Assembly (NCBI RefSeq): GCF_000165125.1
Contig: NZ_AEIU01000054.1
Location: 1-56,484, forward strand
Reading direction: 5' to 3'
Source of the DNA: Vibrio caribbeanicus ATCC BAA-2122
GTDB taxonomy: Bacteria > Pseudomonadota > Gammaproteobacteria > Enterobacterales > Vibrionaceae
Length of the DNA: 56,484 bases
Shown: positions 9,889 to 23,078 of the stretch, one piece after another
Layout: each line of letters starts with the position of its first letter
Position numbering within the stretch: the first letter of the stretch is position 1
Notes under the pieces: model-generated
Told to the model about the DNA's origin: nothing
The model's database searches: none
Seen by the model: the letters and a program-made list of their open reading frames with translations, nothing else
Position numbers and translations under genes: made by a program

Positions 9889-10806
9889 ATGCAAAAATAC
9901 GATATCAAAACCTTCCAGGAAATGATCCTCGCGCTGCAGGATTATTGGGCACAAAACGGCTGCTCTATTGTACAGCCACTCGATATGGAAGTAGGAGCTG
10001 GTACCTCTCATCCCATGACCTGTTTGCGTGCGCTTGGGCCAGAGCCCATGTCTACGGCTTATGTTCAACCATCACGACGCCCAACTGATGGCCGTTACGG
10101 TGAAAACCCTAATCGACTTCAGCATTATTACCAATTTCAGGTGGCGCTTAAGCCATCCCCAGACAATATTCAAGAGCTTTACCTTGGCTCTCTCGAAGTC
10201 TTAGGCGTTGACCCGCTTGTTCATGATATTCGTTTTGTAGAGGACAACTGGGAAAACCCAACACTGGGAGCTTGGGGACTTGGTTGGGAAGTCTGGCTCA
10301 ATGGTATGGAAATCTCTCAATTTACCTACTTCCAGCAAGTAGGAGGCCTAGAATGTAAGCCTGTCACGGGTGAAATCACCTATGGTATTGAGCGTCTGGC
10401 TATGTATATTCAAGAGGTCGACTCTATATACGATCTAGTATGGAATATCGCACCCGATGGAAGTCAGGTGACCTATGGTGATATTTTTCATCAAAATGAG
10501 GTGGAACAATCCACCTACAACTTTGAACACGCAGATGTCGACTTTCTATTTGGCTTATTTGAGCAATGTGAAAAAGAATGTCAAGAGTTGCTTGCGCTTG
10601 ACAAGCCACTGCCACTTCCAGCGTACGAGCGGATATTAAAAGCGGGCCACGCTTTTAACTTGCTCGATGCCCGCAAAGCCATCTCAGTGACTGAGCGTCA
10701 ACGTTATATCCTAAGGATCCGCAACCTAACCAAATCGGTCGCAGAAGCATATTACGCATCACGCGAAGCGCTAGGTTTCCCAATGTGTAAAAAACAACAG
10801 GCGTAA
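9889..10806 (+). CDS. glyQ: Glycyl-tRNA synthetase, alpha subunit
   Basis: GlyQ is the catalytic alpha subunit of the alpha2-beta2 bacterial glycyl-tRNA synthetase. The 305 aa product has typical length and a class II core, with conserved blocks such as [20 protein letters not shown] near the N-terminus and FTYFQQVGG and [11 protein letters not shown] in the middle. It is followed 12 bp later by glyS, which encodes the beta subunit, so the pair forms one operon ending at 12.9 kb. Confidence 0.97.
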   Translation: MQKYDIKTFQEMILALQDYWAQNGCSIVQPLDMEVGAGTSHPMTCLRALGPEPMSTAYVQPSRRPTDGRYGENPNRLQHYYQFQVALKPSPDNIQELYLGSLEVLGVDPLVHDIRFVEDNWENPTLGAWGLGWEVWLNGMEISQFTYFQQVGGLECKPVTGEITYGIERLAMYIQEVDSIYDLVWNIAPDGSQVTYGDIFHQNEVEQSTYNFEHADVDFLFGLFEQCEKECQELLALDKPLPLPAYERILKAGHAFNLLDARKAISVTERQRYILRIRNLTKSVAEAYYASREALGFPMCKKQQA

Positions 10807-10818
10807 GGGCAGAAGATA

Positions 10819-12879
10819 ATGACAAAAGAATTTTTAATTGAGCTGGGCACTGAAGAGCTGCCGCCAACCCAATTGCGTACACTTGCCGAAGCCTTTGCCA
10901 GCAATTTTACCACCGAGCTTAAAGAAGCAGAGCTTGATCACCAAGGCATCAAGTGGTTTGCAGCGCCTCGCCGCTTGGCATTGAAAGTGACTGAACTTGC
11001 AGAGAGTCAGGCGGATAAAGTGGTTGAAAAGCGCGGTCCAGCAGTGTCTGCTGCCTTCGATGCAGAAGGGAACCCAACCAAAGCCGCTCAAGGGTGGGCT
11101 CGAGGCTGTGGTATCGCTGTTGAGCAAGCAGAACGCATGGTCACAGACAAAGGTGAGTGGCTGCTTTTCAAACAAGAAGTTAAAGGTCAATCAACCACAG
11201 CTATCGTTGTTGAACTTGCGGCAAAGGCACTGGCCAAACTGCCGATCGCTAAGCCAATGCGCTGGGGCGATAAGACCACACAATTTATTCGTCCAGTCAA
11301 AACACTGACCATCTTACTGGGCAGCGAACTCATTGAAGGAGAAATCCTCGGTGTTCAATCTTCTCGCACCCTGCGCGGCCATCGATTTATGGGCGAGCAA
11401 GAATTTACTATCGAGTCAGCCGAACAATACCCTGAGATCCTTGAGACACGCGGTAAAGTTATGGCGGATTACGAAGCGCGAAAAGCGCTTATCCTTGCGG
11501 ACGCACAAAAGGCAGCCTCAGCCATTGGTGGTCTCGCCGATTTGGAAGATGAACTCGTCGAAGAGGTCACTTCCCTCGTCGAGTGGCCGGTAGTATTAAC
11601 AGCTAAATTTGAGGAAGAATTCCTCAAAGTGCCATCAGAGGCCCTTGTCTACACCATGAAGGGGGATCAGAAGTATTTCCCTGTTTACACAGAAGACAAG
11701 AAACTGCTACCGAATTTTATCTTTGTCTCAAACATTGAATCCAAAGACCCTCGTCAAGTTATCGAAGGCAACGAAAAAGTGGTTCGCCCTCGCCTTGCCG
11801 ATGCCGAGTTCTTTTTCAACACAGACCGCAAGCGCCCTCTAATAGACCGTCTGCCTGAGCTCGATTCCGCTATTTTCCAAAAACAACTCGGGACCATCAA
11901 AGATAAAACCGATCGTATTACCGAATTAGCGGGTTACATTGCCAACAAAATTGGTGCTGATGTCGAGAAATCAGAGCGTGCTGGCCTATTAGCCAAGTGT
12001 GACCTGATGACTTCTATGGTGTTTGAGTTTACCGACACTCAAGGTGTGATGGGGATGCATTATGCCCGTCACGATGGTGAAGCCGAAGAAGTCGCTCTGG
12101 CACTAAACGAGCAGTACATGCCACGCTTTGCAGGTGATACACTGCCATCAGATGGGGTGTCAACAGCGGTAGCCCTAGCAGACAAACTGGATACCATCGT
12201 GGGTATTTTTGGTATTGGGCAAGCACCAAAAGGCTCTGACCCATTTGCACTACGTCGAGCCTCTTTGGGCTTACTACGTATTATCGTTGAATACGGTTAC
12301 GACCTTGACTTGGTTGACTTAATAGCGAAAGCCAAGTCACTCTTTGGCTCTCGATTAACCAATGAGTCAGTTGAACATGAAGTGATTGACTTCATGCTTG
12401 GACGCTTTAGAGCTTGGTACCAAGATCAAGGCTTCAGCATTGATGTTATTCAAGCTGTATTGGCAAGGCGTCCAACCAAGCCGGCTGATTTTGACCAACG
12501 CGTCAAAGCCGTTTCGCACTTCCGCACTCTTGACGCGGCAGAGCCACTGGCTGCGGCGAACAAACGTGTCAGCAACATACTGGCGAAATTTGAAGGTGAC
12601 TTACCAGAGCGTGTAGATGAAACCCTTCTAACCGAAGAACCTGAACAAGCGCTTTACCAAGCTCTTGCCACTCCAGCGGTTTCAATAGAGTTGAAAAACG
12701 GTGGCTACCAACAGCAGTTGACGCAACTTGCCGAGCTGCGTGAGCCCGTAGATAAGTTCTTCGATAACGTCATGGTGATGGCTGACGATGAAGCCCTCAA
12801 GAAAAACCGCCTAACACTACTCAATCAGCTGCGTAATCTGTTCCTGCAAATTGCAGATATCTCCTTATTGCAAAAGTAG
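10819..12879 (+). CDS. glyS: Glycyl-tRNA synthetase, beta subunit
   Basis: GlyS is the beta subunit of bacterial glycyl-tRNA synthetase, involved in tRNA binding and needed for charging. The product is 686 aa. The N-terminus ([11 protein letters not shown]) is the family signature. An HD-like central region and a C-terminal anticodon-binding/DALR-like region are expected by homology. Starts after AAGGGCAGAAGATA. Forms an operon with glyQ and ends before a strong hairpin terminator. Confidence 0.97.
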   Translation: MTKEFLIELGTEELPPTQLRTLAEAFASNFTTELKEAELDHQGIKWFAAPRRLALKVTELAESQADKVVEKRGPAVSAAFDAEGNPTKAAQGWARGCGIAVEQAERMVTDKGEWLLFKQEVKGQSTTAIVVELAAKALAKLPIAKPMRWGDKTTQFIRPVKTLTILLGSELIEGEILGVQSSRTLRGHRFMGEQEFTIESAEQYPEILETRGKVMADYEARKALILADAQKAASAIGGLADLEDELVEEVTSLVEWPVVLTAKFEEEFLKVPSEALVYTMKGDQKYFPVYTEDKKLLPNFIFVSNIESKDPRQVIEGNEKVVRPRLADAEFFFNTDRKRPLIDRLPELDSAIFQKQLGTIKDKTDRITELAGYIANKIGADVEKSERAGLLAKCDLMTSMVFEFTDTQGVMGMHYARHDGEAEEVALALNEQYMPRFAGDTLPSDGVSTAVALADKLDTIVGIFGIGQAPKGSDPFALRRASLGLLRIIVEYGYDLDLVDLIAKAKSLFGSRLTNESVEHEVIDFMLGRFRAWYQDQGFSIDVIQAVLARRPTKPADFDQRVKAVSHFRTLDAAEPLAAANKRVSNILAKFEGDLPERVDETLLTEEPEQALYQALATPAVSIELKNGGYQQQLTQLAELREPVDKFFDNVMVMADDEALKKNRLTLLNQLRNLFLQIADISLLQK

Positions 12880-12902
12880 CGATGGATCTCATCACGTAAA
12901 TA

Positions 12903-12934
12903 AAAAAGCCCAACTTAATCCAGTTGGGCTTTTT
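12903..12934. terminator. Terminator after glyS
   Basis: A 13-bp stem AAAAAGCCCAACT/AGTTGGGCTTTTT with a 6-nt loop, 23 nt after the glyS stop. The A and T tracts at its two ends would let it act on both strands. Confidence 0.88.
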
Positions 12935-13069
12935 AGTTCCAAATGCCGACATTTTATCCTTTGCCTCGTATCAACATTACGGTATGTTCAAACATTGCCT
13001 TATTGACCAGAATCATTCTGGTTACTTATTACAAAAGACTCGATAACAATGGATTAGGTGTGAAAAGAC

Positions 13070-14317
13070 ATGCAGTTCTCTAAGTTTGGTGAAAAATTTA
13101 ATCAGTATTCTGGTATCACTCAGTTGATGGACGATTTAAACGAGGGACTACAAACCCCGGGAGCGATTATGCTTGGAGGTGGAAACCCCGCCGCCATCCC
13201 CGCCATGCTCGACTACTTTCAACAAGCCAGTGAAGAATTGCTGCAAAATGGCCAACTTATTAATGCAATGGCAAATTATGATGGCCCTCAAGGAAAAGAC
13301 GCCTTCGTTAAAGCGCTCGCTAAGCTGCTCAAAGACACCTACGGTTGGAACATTAGCGAAAAAAACATTAGTTTAACCAACGGCAGTCAAAGTGGTTTCT
13401 TTTACTTATTTAATCTCCTCGCTGGAGAGCAAGCAGACCATTCGCACAAAAAAATTCTACTACCACTGGCTCCTGAATACATCGGCTATGGTGACGCGGG
13501 TATCAATGAGGATATCTTTGTTTCCTACCGACCTGAAATCACACTACTCGAAAACCGATTATTTAAGTATCACGTTGATTTCGAAACATTAACAATCGAT
13601 GATTCTATTGCTGCTATCTGTGCCTCAAGGCCAACTAACCCGACGGGCAATGTATTAACCGATGAAGAAATTCGTAAGCTAGATCAGTTAGCGCGCGATA
13701 ACAATATTCCACTGATCTTAGATAATGCCTATGGTTTGCCCTTCCCCAACATTATCTTTGAAGATGTAAAACCTTTTTGGAATGAGAATACTATTCTGTG
13801 TATGAGCTTATCAAAGCTCGGGCTTCCTGGGCTGCGCTGTGGCATCGTTATCGCCAATGAAACCATCACACAAGCCATGGCTAATATGAACGGGATTATA
13901 AGCCTAGCGCCTGGGAGTCTTGGCCCTGCATTGGGTCACCACATGATAGAAAACGATGATTTGCTGAAACTTAGTGGTGATGTCATTAAACCTTTCTACC
14001 AACAAAAATCAGCTCGTGCTGTTGAGTTACTCCAAGAAGCCATTACGGATACTCGTTTTCGCATCCACAAACCGGAAGGAGCCATGTTCCTTTGGTTATG
14101 GTTTGATGAACTTCCCATCACAACAATGGAACTTTACCGACGCCTAAAAGCGCGTGGCGTATTAATAGTACCCGGCGAGTATTTTTTTGTTGGTCAAAAA
14201 GACAATTGGCCGCATAAGAGCCAATGCTTGAGAATGAACTATGTCCAAAGCGACGATTTAATGAAAAGTGGTATAGACGTCATCGCAGAAGAAGTGGCCA
14301 AAGCTTATCAAAGCTAA
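13070..14317 (+). CDS. avtA: Valine-pyruvate aminotransferase
   Basis: AvtA is a class I PLP aminotransferase exchanging amino groups between valine or alanine and pyruvate or 2-ketoisovalerate. At 415 aa it matches the family. PLP-site features include SRPTNPTGNVLTDEE and Lys249 in SLSKLGLPGLRCGI, the likely Schiff-base lysine. It stands alone, with terminators before and after. Functionally it links to the ilv operon 7 kb to the left, since it supplies alanine and valine interconversion. Confidence 0.93.
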   Translation: MQFSKFGEKFNQYSGITQLMDDLNEGLQTPGAIMLGGGNPAAIPAMLDYFQQASEELLQNGQLINAMANYDGPQGKDAFVKALAKLLKDTYGWNISEKNISLTNGSQSGFFYLFNLLAGEQADHSHKKILLPLAPEYIGYGDAGINEDIFVSYRPEITLLENRLFKYHVDFETLTIDDSIAAICASRPTNPTGNVLTDEEIRKLDQLARDNNIPLILDNAYGLPFPNIIFEDVKPFWNENTILCMSLSKLGLPGLRCGIVIANETITQAMANMNGIISLAPGSLGPALGHHMIENDDLLKLSGDVIKPFYQQKSARAVELLQEAITDTRFRIHKPEGAMFLWLWFDELPITTMELYRRLKARGVLIVPGEYFFVGQKDNWPHKSQCLRMNYVQSDDLMKSGIDVIAEEVAKAYQS

Positions 14318-14345
14318 AAAAAGAGCGCCTTGGGCGCTCTTCACT
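14318..14345 (+). terminator. Terminator after avtA
   Basis: AAGAGCGCC and GGCGCTCTT form a compact stem directly after the avtA stop, preceded by A residues and followed by a short T-rich stretch. It lies between the convergent avtA and ibpA genes. Confidence 0.78.
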
Positions 14346-14357
14346 CTTTACCCGCAG

Positions 14358-14792
14358 TTAGCCTTCGATTAATTGCTTACCATTGATAGCAATTTTTCTT
14401 GGCTGCATAGCTTCTGGAATTTCGCGCTCTAAGTCGATGTGCAAAAGACCGTTTTCCATACTCGCACCGACAACTTTCACATAGTCTGCCAGCTGAAACT
14501 TACGTTCAAAGTCACGTTCTGCAATACCTTGATAAACGTATTGTTTCTCATCTTCAGACTGACGCTCACCTTTGACGATCAAGGTATTTTCTTTCTGCGT
14601 CAAATCAAGTTGGTCTTCAGAAAAACCTGCCACCGCCATTGTGATGCGATAGTGATTTTCATCTTGCTGTTCGATGTTGTATGGAGGGTATCCGCCTGAG
14701 GTATTTTTTGATGTATTCGCTTCCATCATATTGAAAAGACGATCAAAACCAATGGCGTTACGGTATAAAGGAGTGAAATCTACAGTTCTCAT
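14358..14792 (-). CDS. ibpA: Small heat shock protein IbpA (Hsp20)
   Basis: A 144 aa Hsp20/alpha-crystallin chaperone that holds denatured proteins in a refoldable state for DnaK and ClpB. The alpha-crystallin domain covers about residues 35-128 and contains the A-x-x-x-n-G-x-L motif as ASMENGLL (110-117). A short IxI-like tail (KIAINGK) follows. The start follows AAGAGGATAG. The roughly 200-nt leader has a sigma-32 promoter and an RNA-thermometer hairpin (see those entries), so induction by heat is expected at both transcription and translation. Confidence 0.95.
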   Translation of the reverse strand: MRTVDFTPLYRNAIGFDRLFNMMEANTSKNTSGGYPPYNIEQQDENHYRITMAVAGFSEDQLDLTQKENTLIVKGERQSEDEKQYVYQGIAERDFERKFQLADYVKVVGASMENGLLHIDLEREIPEAMQPRKIAINGKQLIEG

Positions 14793-14796
14793 AATG

Positions 14797-14819
14797 CTAT
14801 CCTCTTAATTAAGCAATAG
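14797..14819 (-). promoter_or_regulatory. ROSE-like RNA thermometer hairpin over the ibpA ribosome binding site
   Basis: On the minus strand CTATTGCTT folds back on AAGAGGATAG through a short A/T loop. The UUGCU pairs with AGGA of the Shine-Dalgarno and leaves one G bulged. This UYGCU-versus-AGGA pairing is the hallmark of ROSE thermometers found before small heat-shock genes. The hairpin ends 4 nt before the ibpA ATG. The fold was read by eye. Confidence 0.8.
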
Positions 14820-15001
14820 TACCAGCGTGAGTCAATGGCCAAGCCATTGTTAGCTAGTGATGTGGGTTTACTCTTAACAAAGACGTAAACTCAACAATCG
14901 TGTGAAGCGAACACCTTATCCCCGTCAGGGCGACAGCTACTTCGCGTTTGAAAAGAGCCAAACTTCTCATTTGAGCAAGCTCGTCTTCCTTTCATAAATA
15001 G

Positions 15002-15030
15002 ATATGAGTACGCGAGGGGGCGATTTCAAG
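15002..15030 (-). promoter_or_regulatory. Sigma-32 (heat shock) promoter of ibpA
   Basis: On the minus strand CTTGAAA (15024-15030) is a perfect sigma-32 -35 element. It is followed after 14 nt by ACTCATAT (15002-15009), which agrees with the CCCCATNT -10 at most positions. Spacing is in the known 13-15 nt range. It would give a 5-prime UTR of about 200 nt, long enough for a multi-hairpin ROSE element. Confidence 0.75.
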
Positions 15031-15081
15031 GGTAGACAGTCATTATTTAGCAAAAACATCATAAGCTTTTGTTTTAAATAT

Positions 15082-15111
15082 AAAAATACCGCCAAACAAG
15101 GCGGTATTTTT
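15082..15111. terminator. Terminator after gyrB
   Basis: A 12-bp inverted repeat AAAAATACCGCC/GGCGGTATTTTT with a 6-nt loop, 13 bp beyond the gyrB stop. It ends the dnaA-dnaN-recF-gyrB operon and insulates ibpA. Confidence 0.88.
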
Positions 15112-15124
15112 AAACATTCAGTGG

Positions 15125-17545
<2,421 letters not shown>

Positions 17546-17555
17546 TTATCTTCCA

Positions 17556-18638
17556 CTATATATTTTGCTCTATTGTGCCATGTTCGACACGAAACATCTT
17601 ACCATTTTCATCGCGCATATCGGCGATTTGTTGGTCAGTGATAGAGCTGACAAAAACTTGTGCCCCCGTCTCTTTTAAGCAATCCGCAAGACGCTTACGA
17701 CGTTGACTATCTAATTCTGAAGCAAAGTCATCAATCAAATAAATGCATTGCTTGCCTGTAACATCTGTTAGGTGCTGCCCTTGCGCAACGCGCAATGCGC
17801 ATACCATGAGCTTTAACTGCCCTCGTGAAAGCACATCTTCAACCGGTGTACCATTGACCTTAATGCGTAAATCCGCTTTATTAGGGCCACTAAATGTATA
17901 ACCTAGCGATTGATCACGTTCAAAATTGTTCTTTAGTATCTCTTGGTAGGGCGTTTCTTTCTCCCATCCACGATAATAACTTAGTTGAATATCAAATTCG
18001 GGTAAGAAGGCACCACAAATCTGTTGCGCCTTTTTCTTCATCTGTTCAACATAAGCTTCTCTCCACTGGCTGATATTTTCAGCCAATACCGCCATTTCAT
18101 TGTCCCAATAACTGAGTTCGTGATAATGTCGGGCCGTTTTCAGCAGAGCATTTCTTTGTTTATTTAGGCGCTTAAATCGCCCCCAAGCATCATAAAATGC
18201 AGACTCGGTGTGAAAGACCCCCCAGTCGATAAATGCTCTTCGGTGCTTAGGTCCCTCAGTCAACAAATCAAAACCTTCTGGATGAATTAACTGTAACGGT
18301 AACACTTGTGCCAACTGAGCAAGCTTTTGCCCTGATTGACCACCTATTTTAACCTCTGTTGAGCCATCACGCTGCTTATTAATGCCAATAGGTAACTCAA
18401 ATTGATCCGAGTTCAAAAAACGACCATGTACAAATAATTCGTCGCACCCATTTTGAATCACGCGTCCTGTGAGACTGCTCTTGAATGAGCGGCCATGACC
18501 AAGCAAGTAAATGGCTTCCAAAACACTGGTTTTACCGCTCCCATTGACACCGATAAGAAAGTTAAAGCCTGCTGATAGTTCTATATCACAGGCTTTAATA
18601 TTTCTAAACTGTTGAATAATAAGACGAGAAAGAGGCAT
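17556..18638 (-). CDS. recF: DNA replication and repair protein RecF
   Basis: RecF loads RecA at single-strand gaps together with RecO and RecR. The product is 360 aa. It has Walker [10 protein letters not shown] at 30-38, the ABC-type signature LSRGQLKLM and Walker [12 protein letters not shown] near the C-terminus, as in SMC-like ATPases. I chose ATG 18638, which gives the family N-terminus [14 protein letters not shown] and starts one base past the dnaN stop. A longer in-frame start at 18695 would overlap dnaN. Confidence 0.97.
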   Translation of the reverse strand: MPLSRLIIQQFRNIKACDIELSAGFNFLIGVNGSGKTSVLEAIYLLGHGRSFKSSLTGRVIQNGCDELFVHGRFLNSDQFELPIGINKQRDGSTEVKIGGQSGQKLAQLAQVLPLQLIHPEGFDLLTEGPKHRRAFIDWGVFHTESAFYDAWGRFKRLNKQRNALLKTARHYHELSYWDNEMAVLAENISQWREAYVEQMKKKAQQICGAFLPEFDIQLSYYRGWEKETPYQEILKNNFERDQSLGYTFSGPNKADLRIKVNGTPVEDVLSRGQLKLMVCALRVAQGQHLTDVTGKQCIYLIDDFASELDSQRRKRLADCLKETGAQVFVSSITDQQIADMRDENGKMFRVEHGTIEQNI

Positions 18639-18639
18639 T

Positions 18640-19740
18640 TTATAAACGTATCGGTGATACCACGTAGACCGCACTGTTATCTTGCGCGTTTTCAATCAGA
18701 GTGCTTGATGTTGCATCAGTCATCGATACCCTCACTTCATTACATTTTAAGGTATTAAGCACATCCAATACGTAACCAACATTGAAGCCTATTTCGATTG
18801 CTTCTCCTTGGTAATTCACGTCAAGAATCTCCTCTGCTTCCTCTTGTTCTGGATTATTTGCTGTTATTCTCATTTCTGAGTCAGTCAAATTCACCCTCAC
18901 ACCACGAAACTTTTCATTGGATAAAATCGCGGCACGAGAAAAAGCGTGTTTAAGTTGATCGCAATCAGCAAGCAGGGTTTTTGATGGAGTCAGAGACATA
19001 ACTCGTCGATAATCTGGGAAACGACCATCGACTAATTTTGAGGTAAACACATAATTATTAACCTCTGCCCTAACATTCGAACTACCAACTTGCAGCACCA
19101 CCTTTTGCTCGGGAGCATCCAACAACTTCACCAGCTCTAATACACCTTTACGTGGTACAATAATTTGTTGCTGTGCGAATTCTCCCTCTAAATTGACTTG
19201 TGCCATCGCCATACGGTGTCCATCTGTTGCAACACTACTAAGCGTTGTCCCATCAAGTTCAAATAGCATGCCATTGAGATAATAACGGACATCTTGATTG
19301 GCCATAGAAAATTGCGTTTTTTCAACCAAAGTACGCAGTTCAGCCTGAGTCAGCGAAACTTCCACTTCACTTTGCCAATCTTCGATGTTTGGAAAGTCAT
19401 GTGCAGGAAGCGTTGAGAGAGAAAAACGACTTCGACCAGAGCGAATTTGGACACGATCCCCTTCAAGTACGAAGGTAATCACAGCCTCATCCGGTAGACC
19501 ACGACAAATATCTAGGAATTTTCTTGATGGTACAGTGATGGTCCCAGCTTCAAACTCCCCTTCCAAATTGACGCGACTGATCAACTCCACTTCTAAATCA
19601 GTCGCAGTAATGAGTAACATCCCATCAGCAACTTTAAGCAATAAATTCCCAAGAATGGGTAAAGTCGGTCGACCACCAAGCGCTCCTGAAACTTGCTGCA
19701 GTGGCTTCAGTAAATGGCTACGTTGAATGGAAAATTTCAT
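18640..19740 (-). CDS. dnaN: DNA polymerase III sliding clamp, beta subunit
   Basis: DnaN is the ring-shaped clamp that tethers Pol III to DNA. At 366 aa it has the length of E. coli beta, with three repeated clamp domains. The N-terminus is [17 protein letters not shown] and the C-terminus YVVSPIRL, close to the E. coli ending. It lies 71 bp after dnaA and one base before recF in the same operon. Confidence 0.98.
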   Translation of the reverse strand: MKFSIQRSHLLKPLQQVSGALGGRPTLPILGNLLLKVADGMLLITATDLEVELISRVNLEGEFEAGTITVPSRKFLDICRGLPDEAVITFVLEGDRVQIRSGRSRFSLSTLPAHDFPNIEDWQSEVEVSLTQAELRTLVEKTQFSMANQDVRYYLNGMLFELDGTTLSSVATDGHRMAMAQVNLEGEFAQQQIIVPRKGVLELVKLLDAPEQKVVLQVGSSNVRAEVNNYVFTSKLVDGRFPDYRRVMSLTPSKTLLADCDQLKHAFSRAAILSNEKFRGVRVNLTDSEMRITANNPEQEEAEEILDVNYQGEAIEIGFNVGYVLDVLNTLKCNEVRVSMTDATSSTLIENAQDNSAVYVVSPIRL

Positions 19741-19811
19741 AGAGTGCTCTTATCAATATGGGTAAAATGGTTTGGCCATAAGCCGACGGCCAAACGGGTT
19801 GATATTCTATA

Positions 19812-21218
19812 TCAAGAAGACAGAGTACGTATCAAATTAGAGTAGTCTTCTTTTATATCATGACTTTCTTCGCGAAGCTGCTCTATTTTTCTACAGGCAT
19901 GCAACACGGTTGTGTGGTCTCGTCCACCAAAAGCATCACCAATTTCAGGCAGGCTATGGTTAGTCAATTCTTTTGCTAATGCCATCGCCAACTGGCGCGG
20001 ACGAGCAACAGAGCGAGAACGTCGCTTTGACAGCAGGTCAGCGACTTTAATCTTGTAGTACTCTGCGACTGTTTTCTGAATGTTGTCTATCGTGACCAAC
20101 TTTTCCTGCAGTGCCAATAAATCACGCAACGCCTCTCTGACGAAATCAATCGTAATCGGACGTCCGGTAAAATTGGCATTCGCAATAACACGATTAAGTG
20201 CACCTTCAAGCTCACGAACGTTGGAGCGCAGTCGCTTAGCGATAAAAAACGCCACTTCATCAGCTAAATGTATTTGATGATCCTCAGCCTTTTTCATCAA
20301 AATAGCGACTCGGGTTTCCAATTCAGGCGGTTCGATAGCAACTGTCAGACCCCAGCCAAAACGAGACTTCAATCTATCTTCGACTCCACTGATTTCTTTT
20401 GGGTAACGGTCAGAAGTCAAAATGATCTGCTGATTACCCTCCAGTAAAGCATTAAAGGTATGGAAGAACTCCTCTTGCGAACGCTCTTTATTAGCAAAAA
20501 ATTGAATATCATCGATAAGCAAAGCATCAACACTGCGGTAATAACGTTTAAATTCCTCAATGGCATTGTTCTGTAGGGCTTTCACCATATCTTGTACAAA
20601 GCGCTCTGAGTGCATATAAACCACTTTTGCATTGGGCTTATTGTCGACAATCGCATTCCCTACTGCATGCAGTAAGTGTGTTTTACCTAAACCTGTCCCA
20701 CCATAAAGAAATAGTGGGTTATAAGCCGAGCCTGGGTTGTCAGATACCTGTTTTGCCGCAGCTAAGCCAAGTTGGTTTGATTTACCCTCAACGAAATTGT
20801 TGAACATATGCTTGGGGTTAACATTGGAGCGATGATTAATATCGACAAGTGTTTCAGGATCATTTTCCCAAGTTTTGTGAACAGATTTACGTGCCTGCAA
20901 TTGAGCAGGAGCGGAAGATTCTGCAGCCACGTCTGCTGGTGTGCGTTTGGGTGCTGTTTTTGCAACCGCGACGGGACGGCTTCCCACTTCAAAACGCAAG
21001 CTGGGAATATCATTGCCACAATATTCTTGCAGCAATCGGTTAATACTATTGAGGTACTTATCTCTGACCCAATCTAAAACAAAACGATTCGGTGCGAATA
21101 GGGTGAGAGTACTGTCATTAAGTTCAGCTTGTAACGGACGAACCCACATACTGAATTCAGTTGCTGGTAGCTCTTCTTGAAGCTGTTGCAAACATTGCAA
21201 CCATAGCGAAGATGACAC
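19812..21218 (-). CDS. dnaA: Chromosomal replication initiator DnaA
   Basis: DnaA binds DnaA boxes at oriC and melts the origin. The 468 aa product has domain I (about 1-85), a linker, and an AAA+ domain III with Walker A GGTGLGKT at 173-180 and Walker B LLIDDIQF at 233-240. The C-terminal domain IV carries the DNA-binding signature [15 protein letters not shown]. The start is GTG, as in E. coli, 6 nt after a GGGG run. It heads the leftward dnaA-dnaN-recF-gyrB operon and lies 11.5 kb from oriC. The upstream region has DnaA boxes, so autoregulation is likely. Confidence 0.98.
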   Translation of the reverse strand: MSSSLWLQCLQQLQEELPATEFSMWVRPLQAELNDSTLTLFAPNRFVLDWVRDKYLNSINRLLQEYCGNDIPSLRFEVGSRPVAVAKTAPKRTPADVAAESSAPAQLQARKSVHKTWENDPETLVDINHRSNVNPKHMFNNFVEGKSNQLGLAAAKQVSDNPGSAYNPLFLYGGTGLGKTHLLHAVGNAIVDNKPNAKVVYMHSERFVQDMVKALQNNAIEEFKRYYRSVDALLIDDIQFFANKERSQEEFFHTFNALLEGNQQIILTSDRYPKEISGVEDRLKSRFGWGLTVAIEPPELETRVAILMKKAEDHQIHLADEVAFFIAKRLRSNVRELEGALNRVIANANFTGRPITIDFVREALRDLLALQEKLVTIDNIQKTVAEYYKIKVADLLSKRRSRSVARPRQLAMALAKELTNHSLPEIGDAFGGRDHTTVLHACRKIEQLREESHDIKEDYSNLIRTLSS

Positions 21219-21589
21219 AGTGCCCCCACTCGAAATATTTGATCTGAAAAGAAGGTCGATTTTACCTGTTGATAAACAAGATCGCCAGTAAATGATCGAC
21301 GATCCAGTGAATAAGATCTAAGTTATTCACAATCTTTTGGCGATAAATTACCGGATCCTCACATTCTGCCCCATTTTTACTCACACATTGATCCACAATC
21401 GTACATTTTATGCTTGATCTCTCATCTGGTGATAACTCTGTGAATTGTTATTGATCATGATCTTGATATCGAGTGAAAAACGTCTCAATCAGCTTATGAC
21501 TCAAATCTATACAATATTGCTCTTTGTTATTTATCTAATTAAGCAAAGACACAGTAATATTCATCACCACTATTATTTGGAGTTGTAAT
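21219..21589. promoter_or_regulatory. dnaA regulatory region with DnaA boxes and GATC cluster
   Basis: Non-coding 371 bp between the divergent dnaA and ABC transporter genes. Candidate DnaA boxes are TTATTCACA at 21323-21331 (plus), TGATCCACA at 21389-21397 (plus, one mismatch) and TTATCAACA at 21267-21275 (minus, one mismatch). About ten GATC Dam sites lie in roughly 230 bp, which suits SeqA binding. I could not pick a single confident -35/-10 pair for dnaA by eye. Confidence 0.65.
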
Positions 21590-22336
21590 ATGAAAAACTG
21601 GATGAAGGTGCTAACCGTAGCACTATCACTTGCTGCCTCTTTGGCACACGCAACCACTGATGTCAAAGTCGGTATGTCGGGACGCTATTTCCCTTTCACC
21701 TTTGTAGAGCAAGACAAACTACAGGGTTTTGAAGTGGATTTATGGGATGAAATCGCCAAACGTAACGACTACAGAGTGGAATACGTAACAGCAAACTTCT
21801 CTGGTTTATTCGGTTTACTCGAAACAGGCCGGATCGATACGATTTCAAACCAAATTACCATTACTGAAGCACGTCAAGCCAAATATTTGTTCGCCGATCC
21901 TTATGTTATCGATGGTGCACAAATTACCGTTCGTAAAGGTAACAAAGACATTAAAGGTGTTGCTGACCTTGCGGGCAAAAGTGTTGCCGTTAACCTTGGA
22001 TCCAATTTTGAACAATTGCTGCGCAGCTACGACAAAGAAGGCAAGATCAACATCAAGACCTATGACACAGGTATAGAACATGATGTGGCACTGGGAAGAT
22101 CGGATGCTTTCATTATGGATCGCCTTTCAGCACTGGCTTTAATCAAAAAAACCGGATTACCTCTTGAACTGGCAGGACAACCTTTTGAGACCATAGAGAA
22201 TGCTTGGCCATTCGTTGATAATGAGCAAGGGCAGAAGCTACGAAATGAAGTCAACCAAGCCCTAAAAGCTATGCGCGCTGACGGTACTCTTGAAAAGATT
22301 TCACGCAAGTGGTTTAACGCCAATATCACAGAGTAG
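21590..22336 (+). CDS. Polar amino acid ABC transporter, periplasmic binding protein
   Basis: A 248 aa family 3 solute-binding protein. It has a Sec signal peptide (KVLTVALSLAASLAHA, cleaved after residue 21) and a core with GFEVDLWDEIAKR and GRIDTISNQITITEARQAKY, typical of binding proteins for polar amino acids and cystine. The sequence is closest in style to FliY/TcyA-like cystine binders, but the ligand is inferred. It heads a three-gene operon with a permease and an ATPase. A hairpin terminator just after it would lower expression of the membrane genes relative to the binder. The same three genes lie next to dnaA in V. cholerae. Confidence 0.9.
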   Translation: MKNWMKVLTVALSLAASLAHATTDVKVGMSGRYFPFTFVEQDKLQGFEVDLWDEIAKRNDYRVEYVTANFSGLFGLLETGRIDTISNQITITEARQAKYLFADPYVIDGAQITVRKGNKDIKGVADLAGKSVAVNLGSNFEQLLRSYDKEGKINIKTYDTGIEHDVALGRSDAFIMDRLSALALIKKTGLPLELAGQPFETIENAWPFVDNEQGQKLRNEVNQALKAMRADGTLEKISRKWFNANITE

Positions 22337-22354
22337 ACTTTCTCGCAGATAAAC

Positions 22355-22383
22355 AACCCACCGACATACGACGGTGGGTTTTT
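22355..22383 (+). terminator. Intra-operon terminator/attenuator after the binding-protein gene
   Basis: AACCCACCG (22355-22363) and CGGTGGGTT (22372-22380) form a 9-bp stem with an 8-nt loop followed by T residues. It lies between the binding protein and permease genes, so it probably works as a partial terminator or RNA-stabilising hairpin. Confidence 0.8.
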
Positions 22384-22406
22384 CCATTACAAAATAAGGG
22401 CGAATC

Positions 22407-23078
22407 ATGGGCTTTGATTTTCAATATATGTTGGGCCTACTGCCAATACTGTTTAAGTATTTGGGTACCACGATGGCCATGGCAACTTGGGGAGTGGTTT
22501 TCGCGTTAATATTGGCGCTATTAATCGCGAATATTCGCGTCTTTTCTGTGCCATTATTGAGCCCTTTCTGCCAGCTATACATCAGTTTCTTTCGAGGTAC
22601 ACCACTGCTTGTCCAGTTGTTTTTACTGTATTACGGCTTACCGCAAATTTTCCCGTTTTTAGTCGGGCTGAATGCCTTTAGCGCAGCTGTGATAGGCCTT
22701 ACTTTACATTTCGCCGCTTACATGGCAGAAAGTATTCGTGCCGCCATTATCGGTATTGATCGCAGTCAAATGGAAGCCAGCCTATCAATCGGAATGACCA
22801 AACTTCAGGCAATGAAACGAGTCATCTTGCCTCAAGCAACACGTGTCGCTTTACCCTCTTTGATGAATTACTTCATCGATATGATCAAATCAACGTCATT
22901 AGCTTTTACCCTAGGCGTTGCTGAAATCATGGCTAAGGCACAAATGGAAGCCTCTTCAAGTTTCCGTTTTTTTGAAGCATTTCTTGCCGTTGCCCTGATC
23001 TATTGGGGAGTCGTTGTTTTGCTGACACAAATACAAAACTGGGCAGAGTACCGTTTAAATAAGGCGTACACCAGATGA
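22407..23078 (+). CDS. Polar amino acid ABC transporter, permease
   Basis: A 223 aa inner-membrane permease of the HisM/GlnP type, with about five hydrophobic helices. The EAA coupling loop is visible in the second half as [22 protein letters not shown], shown here in two parts: [10 protein letters not shown] and [21 protein letters not shown] precedes the ATG. Its last codons overlap the ATPase gene by four bases (ATGA), so those two are translationally coupled. As there is one permease gene, the channel is probably a homodimer. Confidence 0.92.
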   Translation: MGFDFQYMLGLLPILFKYLGTTMAMATWGVVFALILALLIANIRVFSVPLLSPFCQLYISFFRGTPLLVQLFLLYYGLPQIFPFLVGLNAFSAAVIGLTLHFAAYMAESIRAAIIGIDRSQMEASLSIGMTKLQAMKRVILPQATRVALPSLMNYFIDMIKSTSLAFTLGVAEIMAKAQMEASSSFRFFEAFLAVALIYWGVVVLLTQIQNWAEYRLNKAYTR

